Assembly (NCBI GenBank): GCA_018266795.1 | Contig: JAFDZV010000005.1 | Coordinates: 44,416 to 108,415, forward strand | Source of the DNA: Bacteroidota bacterium | GTDB taxonomy: Bacteria > Bacteroidota > Ignavibacteria > OLB7 | Direction of reading: 5' to 3' | DNA: 64,000 nucleotides | Shown here: piece after piece, positions 62,364 to 64,000 of the stretch | Numbering within the stretch: position 1 is the first letter of the stretch | Layout: every line of letters starts with the position of its first letter | Program-made: the position numbers and the translations under genes | The notes under the pieces: generated by a model | What the model was told of the DNA's origin: nothing | Database searches by the model: none | The model's input: only the letters and a program-made list of their open reading frames with translations

Positions 62364-63271
62364 GGCAGGGGGCTGTTTGGTTGGGGGAAGATCACGGCCG
62401 GCATCTGCGCCGGCTCCGGTACCGGAAAGGATTGATCCTGCCGGTGGAGCGTTCGCTCTATTCGATATCACGCAACATAAACACCGCTCTGTCCGGATCT
62501 TCTCACGGCAATCGTACCGGAGCGTGGGAATGGCGTTGTCCGGTGGATCCTGTACGTGGCGTTCGGCGGCTCGTTCGAACTGAGCCGGCCGGTGATCGTG
62601 TTGTCCGCTCTGTTCCGATCGCCCGCAAACTGCATCCGGGCAGGGGGTGCGTCCGTGCCGAGCATCACGGCGCATCCGACGGCGAACAGCTGAACGTGCC
62701 AACGTTGTGCCGGGAAACTGGTTGTGGTGCTTGCGATTCCCGCGATGCCTCTCACACAATTCTCTTCCTGGAATGGCCCGGGGTGGATATTCATACATCT
62801 GCGTGCTGCCGGGCACGACGAAATCCGATCTCAGTACCGGCGTATACCGCTGTGGGCTGCGCGCCACGGAGCGGAGTCTTGCGATGCAGGAGGGGGATTG
62901 GGTGGGGGAATCACACCGCGCCAGATATATCCCGGCAGTGCAACAATGCCGAAAATAGTGTGTGCCGCCGTGTGATGCTGCAACGTTGTCGCATCGGGAT
63001 GGTGGGTGGCGGTCGGCCTGCGAAATGAACCGCTGCACGTTGCTTTCACGTCGATGCTCGAATCCTCCTGCACTGCAGCCTACCCCATGCGGTGCCGCTT
63101 CGCGCTCGAACGTACGTGCAACCGGAGGTGCGTCCGGGAGCGCGCGGGCCGGGTTGTCTCCATCCCGGTTCTTCGCTGCCGGCCTGATCGGGATCATTTT
63201 CTTCGCGCTCCCCATTCGATAGTATGCCCGGAGACATCGACGCTCTGTCTCCAGATCACAGGAGCCGTTGG
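62364..63271. other. Divergent intergenic region of about 900 bases
   Basis: No frame on either strand reads like a known or plausible protein. The only feature seen is GGAG at 63261-63264 before the start of the next gene. It may contain decayed genes. Confidence 0.4.
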
Positions 63272-64000
63272 ATGAATCCTGTTTCGCATAGAGCAGAACG
63301 CAGAACGATATCCGGAGAGATGCCGCCGAGCCATGGCCCACAATGGCCGAACGCACGGCTTTACCGCATGCTGTGTAGCTGCGGGGTCGCGGCATCGATT
63401 CTGTACGTTGTTGCGGACATCATAGGGTCGCTCGTGTATTCCGCCTACAGCTACACCGATCACACCTACAGCGAACTGCTGGCGGTCGGCTCCCCGGTGC
63501 GGCCCTCGATGATCGCGCTGAGTTCGGCTCCCTACGCGTTGCTGATGATGGCCTTCGCGGCCGGCGTCTGGAATGCCCGCAGTGCGAAGCGTACTGCCCG
63601 CGTCACCGCGATGCTGCTGCTGGGCTATGCCGCTGTTGGCCTCGTAACCGGACTGGTGTTCCCGATGCACACTCGCCAGGCGCTGGCGGCCGGAGAGGCG
63701 GGGCTGCGCAATGCCATGCATCCGGTCGGGACGGCGGTGATGTCGCTCCTGCTGCTTGCGGCGATGGGCTTCGCGGCAACGCTCATCGGCGGGCGGTTCC
63801 GGTACTACACCCATGCCACCATCCTCGCGCTCCTCCTCTTCGGCATCCTGACAAGCCTCCAGGCAGGGCGGATGACCGCCAATCTGCCGACGCCGTGGAT
63901 GGGGATGGAGGAACGCGTCAACATCTACGGGACGATGCTCTGGATGGCGATCCTAGCCGGCGCGCTCCGGCGGCGTGGCCCGGAGTTGCATGACGGCCCG
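63272..64000 (+). CDS. DUF998 membrane protein, 3' end outside window
   Basis: The frame is open from ATG 63272 to the right edge (243 codons) with no stop. It has six predicted membrane segments (GVAASILYVVADIIGSLVYS, APYALLMMAFAAGVW, VTAMLLLGYAAVGLVTGLVF, AVMSLLLLAAMGFAATLIGG, ATILALLLFGILTS and YGTMLWMAILAGAL) and the SAYSYTDHTYSELLAVGSP and VFPMHTRQ motifs of the DUF998 family, whose role is unknown. GGAG at 63261-63264 stands seven bases before the start. An internal ATG at 63320 would leave out an unconserved basic leader. Confidence 0.8.
   Translation, partial: MNPVSHRAERRTISGEMPPSHGPQWPNARLYRMLCSCGVAASILYVVADIIGSLVYSAYSYTDHTYSELLAVGSPVRPSMIALSSAPYALLMMAFAAGVWNARSAKRTARVTAMLLLGYAAVGLVTGLVFPMHTRQALAAGEAGLRNAMHPVGTAVMSLLLLAAMGFAATLIGGRFRYYTHATILALLLFGILTSLQAGRMTANLPTPWMGMEERVNIYGTMLWMAILAGALRRRGPELHDGP

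Noticed and set aside
61626..63395. One 589-codon minus-strand gene covering the lipoprotein and the region to its right
   Set aside because: Only the part from 62363 on is protein-like; the lipoprotein signal sits there and the upstream part is Arg/Pro-rich without pattern.
1..64000. tRNA, rRNA, transposase, integrase or CRISPR features
   Set aside because: Looked for by eye and not found; a tRNA could still have been missed without a search tool.

Overview
The window looks like part of a GC-rich chromosome from the Bacteroidota/Chlorobiota side of the tree (a Kapabacteria- or Ignavibacteria-like lineage would fit). Three secreted proteins (8839-11706, 14561-16468, 17488-19362) end in type IX secretion (T9SS) sorting domains, lipoproteins and signal peptides are common, and most genes lack a clear Shine-Dalgarno sequence. 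The placement is inferred from these traits, not from a marker gene. No rRNA, tRNA, CRISPR array or transposase was recognised.

Left part (1-21 kb): a Tc-toxin B subunit (TcB, SpvB family) leaves the window at its left edge on the minus strand. It is followed by single-gene housekeeping and stress-type families (PaiB, VOC, DUF1801, ferredoxin, GyrI-like, DinB, isochorismatase-like, DUF488), by the three T9SS proteins (one a complete multicopper oxidase), by a GH18-like barrel protein and by a small ankyrin-like protein. Two degraded genes (a membrane protein and a barstar-like protein) and a diverged interspersed repeat sit among them.

Middle (21.5-33 kb): a defence island. A type I restriction-modification operon (hsdM, hsdS, hsdR) is interrupted by a DUF1016/YhcG-type nuclease gene. 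That gene is flanked by a 178-bp near-perfect direct repeat made of the hsdM 3' end, and two small coupled ORFs follow it. Next comes a large DUF4062-STAND NTPase-TPR protein.

Right-middle (33-56.5 kb): an island rich in caspase-fold proteases. A cytoplasmic metacaspase-like protein is translationally coupled to a lipoprotein and faces a divergent TPR-LuxR regulator. Downstream are a secreted HExxH peptidase with TPR-like repeats, three envelope-targeted TPR-CHAT proteins, a VWA-OmpA lipoprotein, a TPR membrane protein coupled to a lipoprotein, and a lipoprotein/outer-membrane protein pair. A fourth CHAT gene survives only as a short 3' remnant. The gene set suggests an envelope proteolytic system with a cytoplasmic sensing arm; that joint function is inferred.

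Right end (56.5-64 kb): a SNF2-family helicase with a SWIM-zinc-finger partner, a truncated gene, a strong hairpin between convergent genes, a lipoprotein, and a DUF998 membrane protein cut by the right edge.
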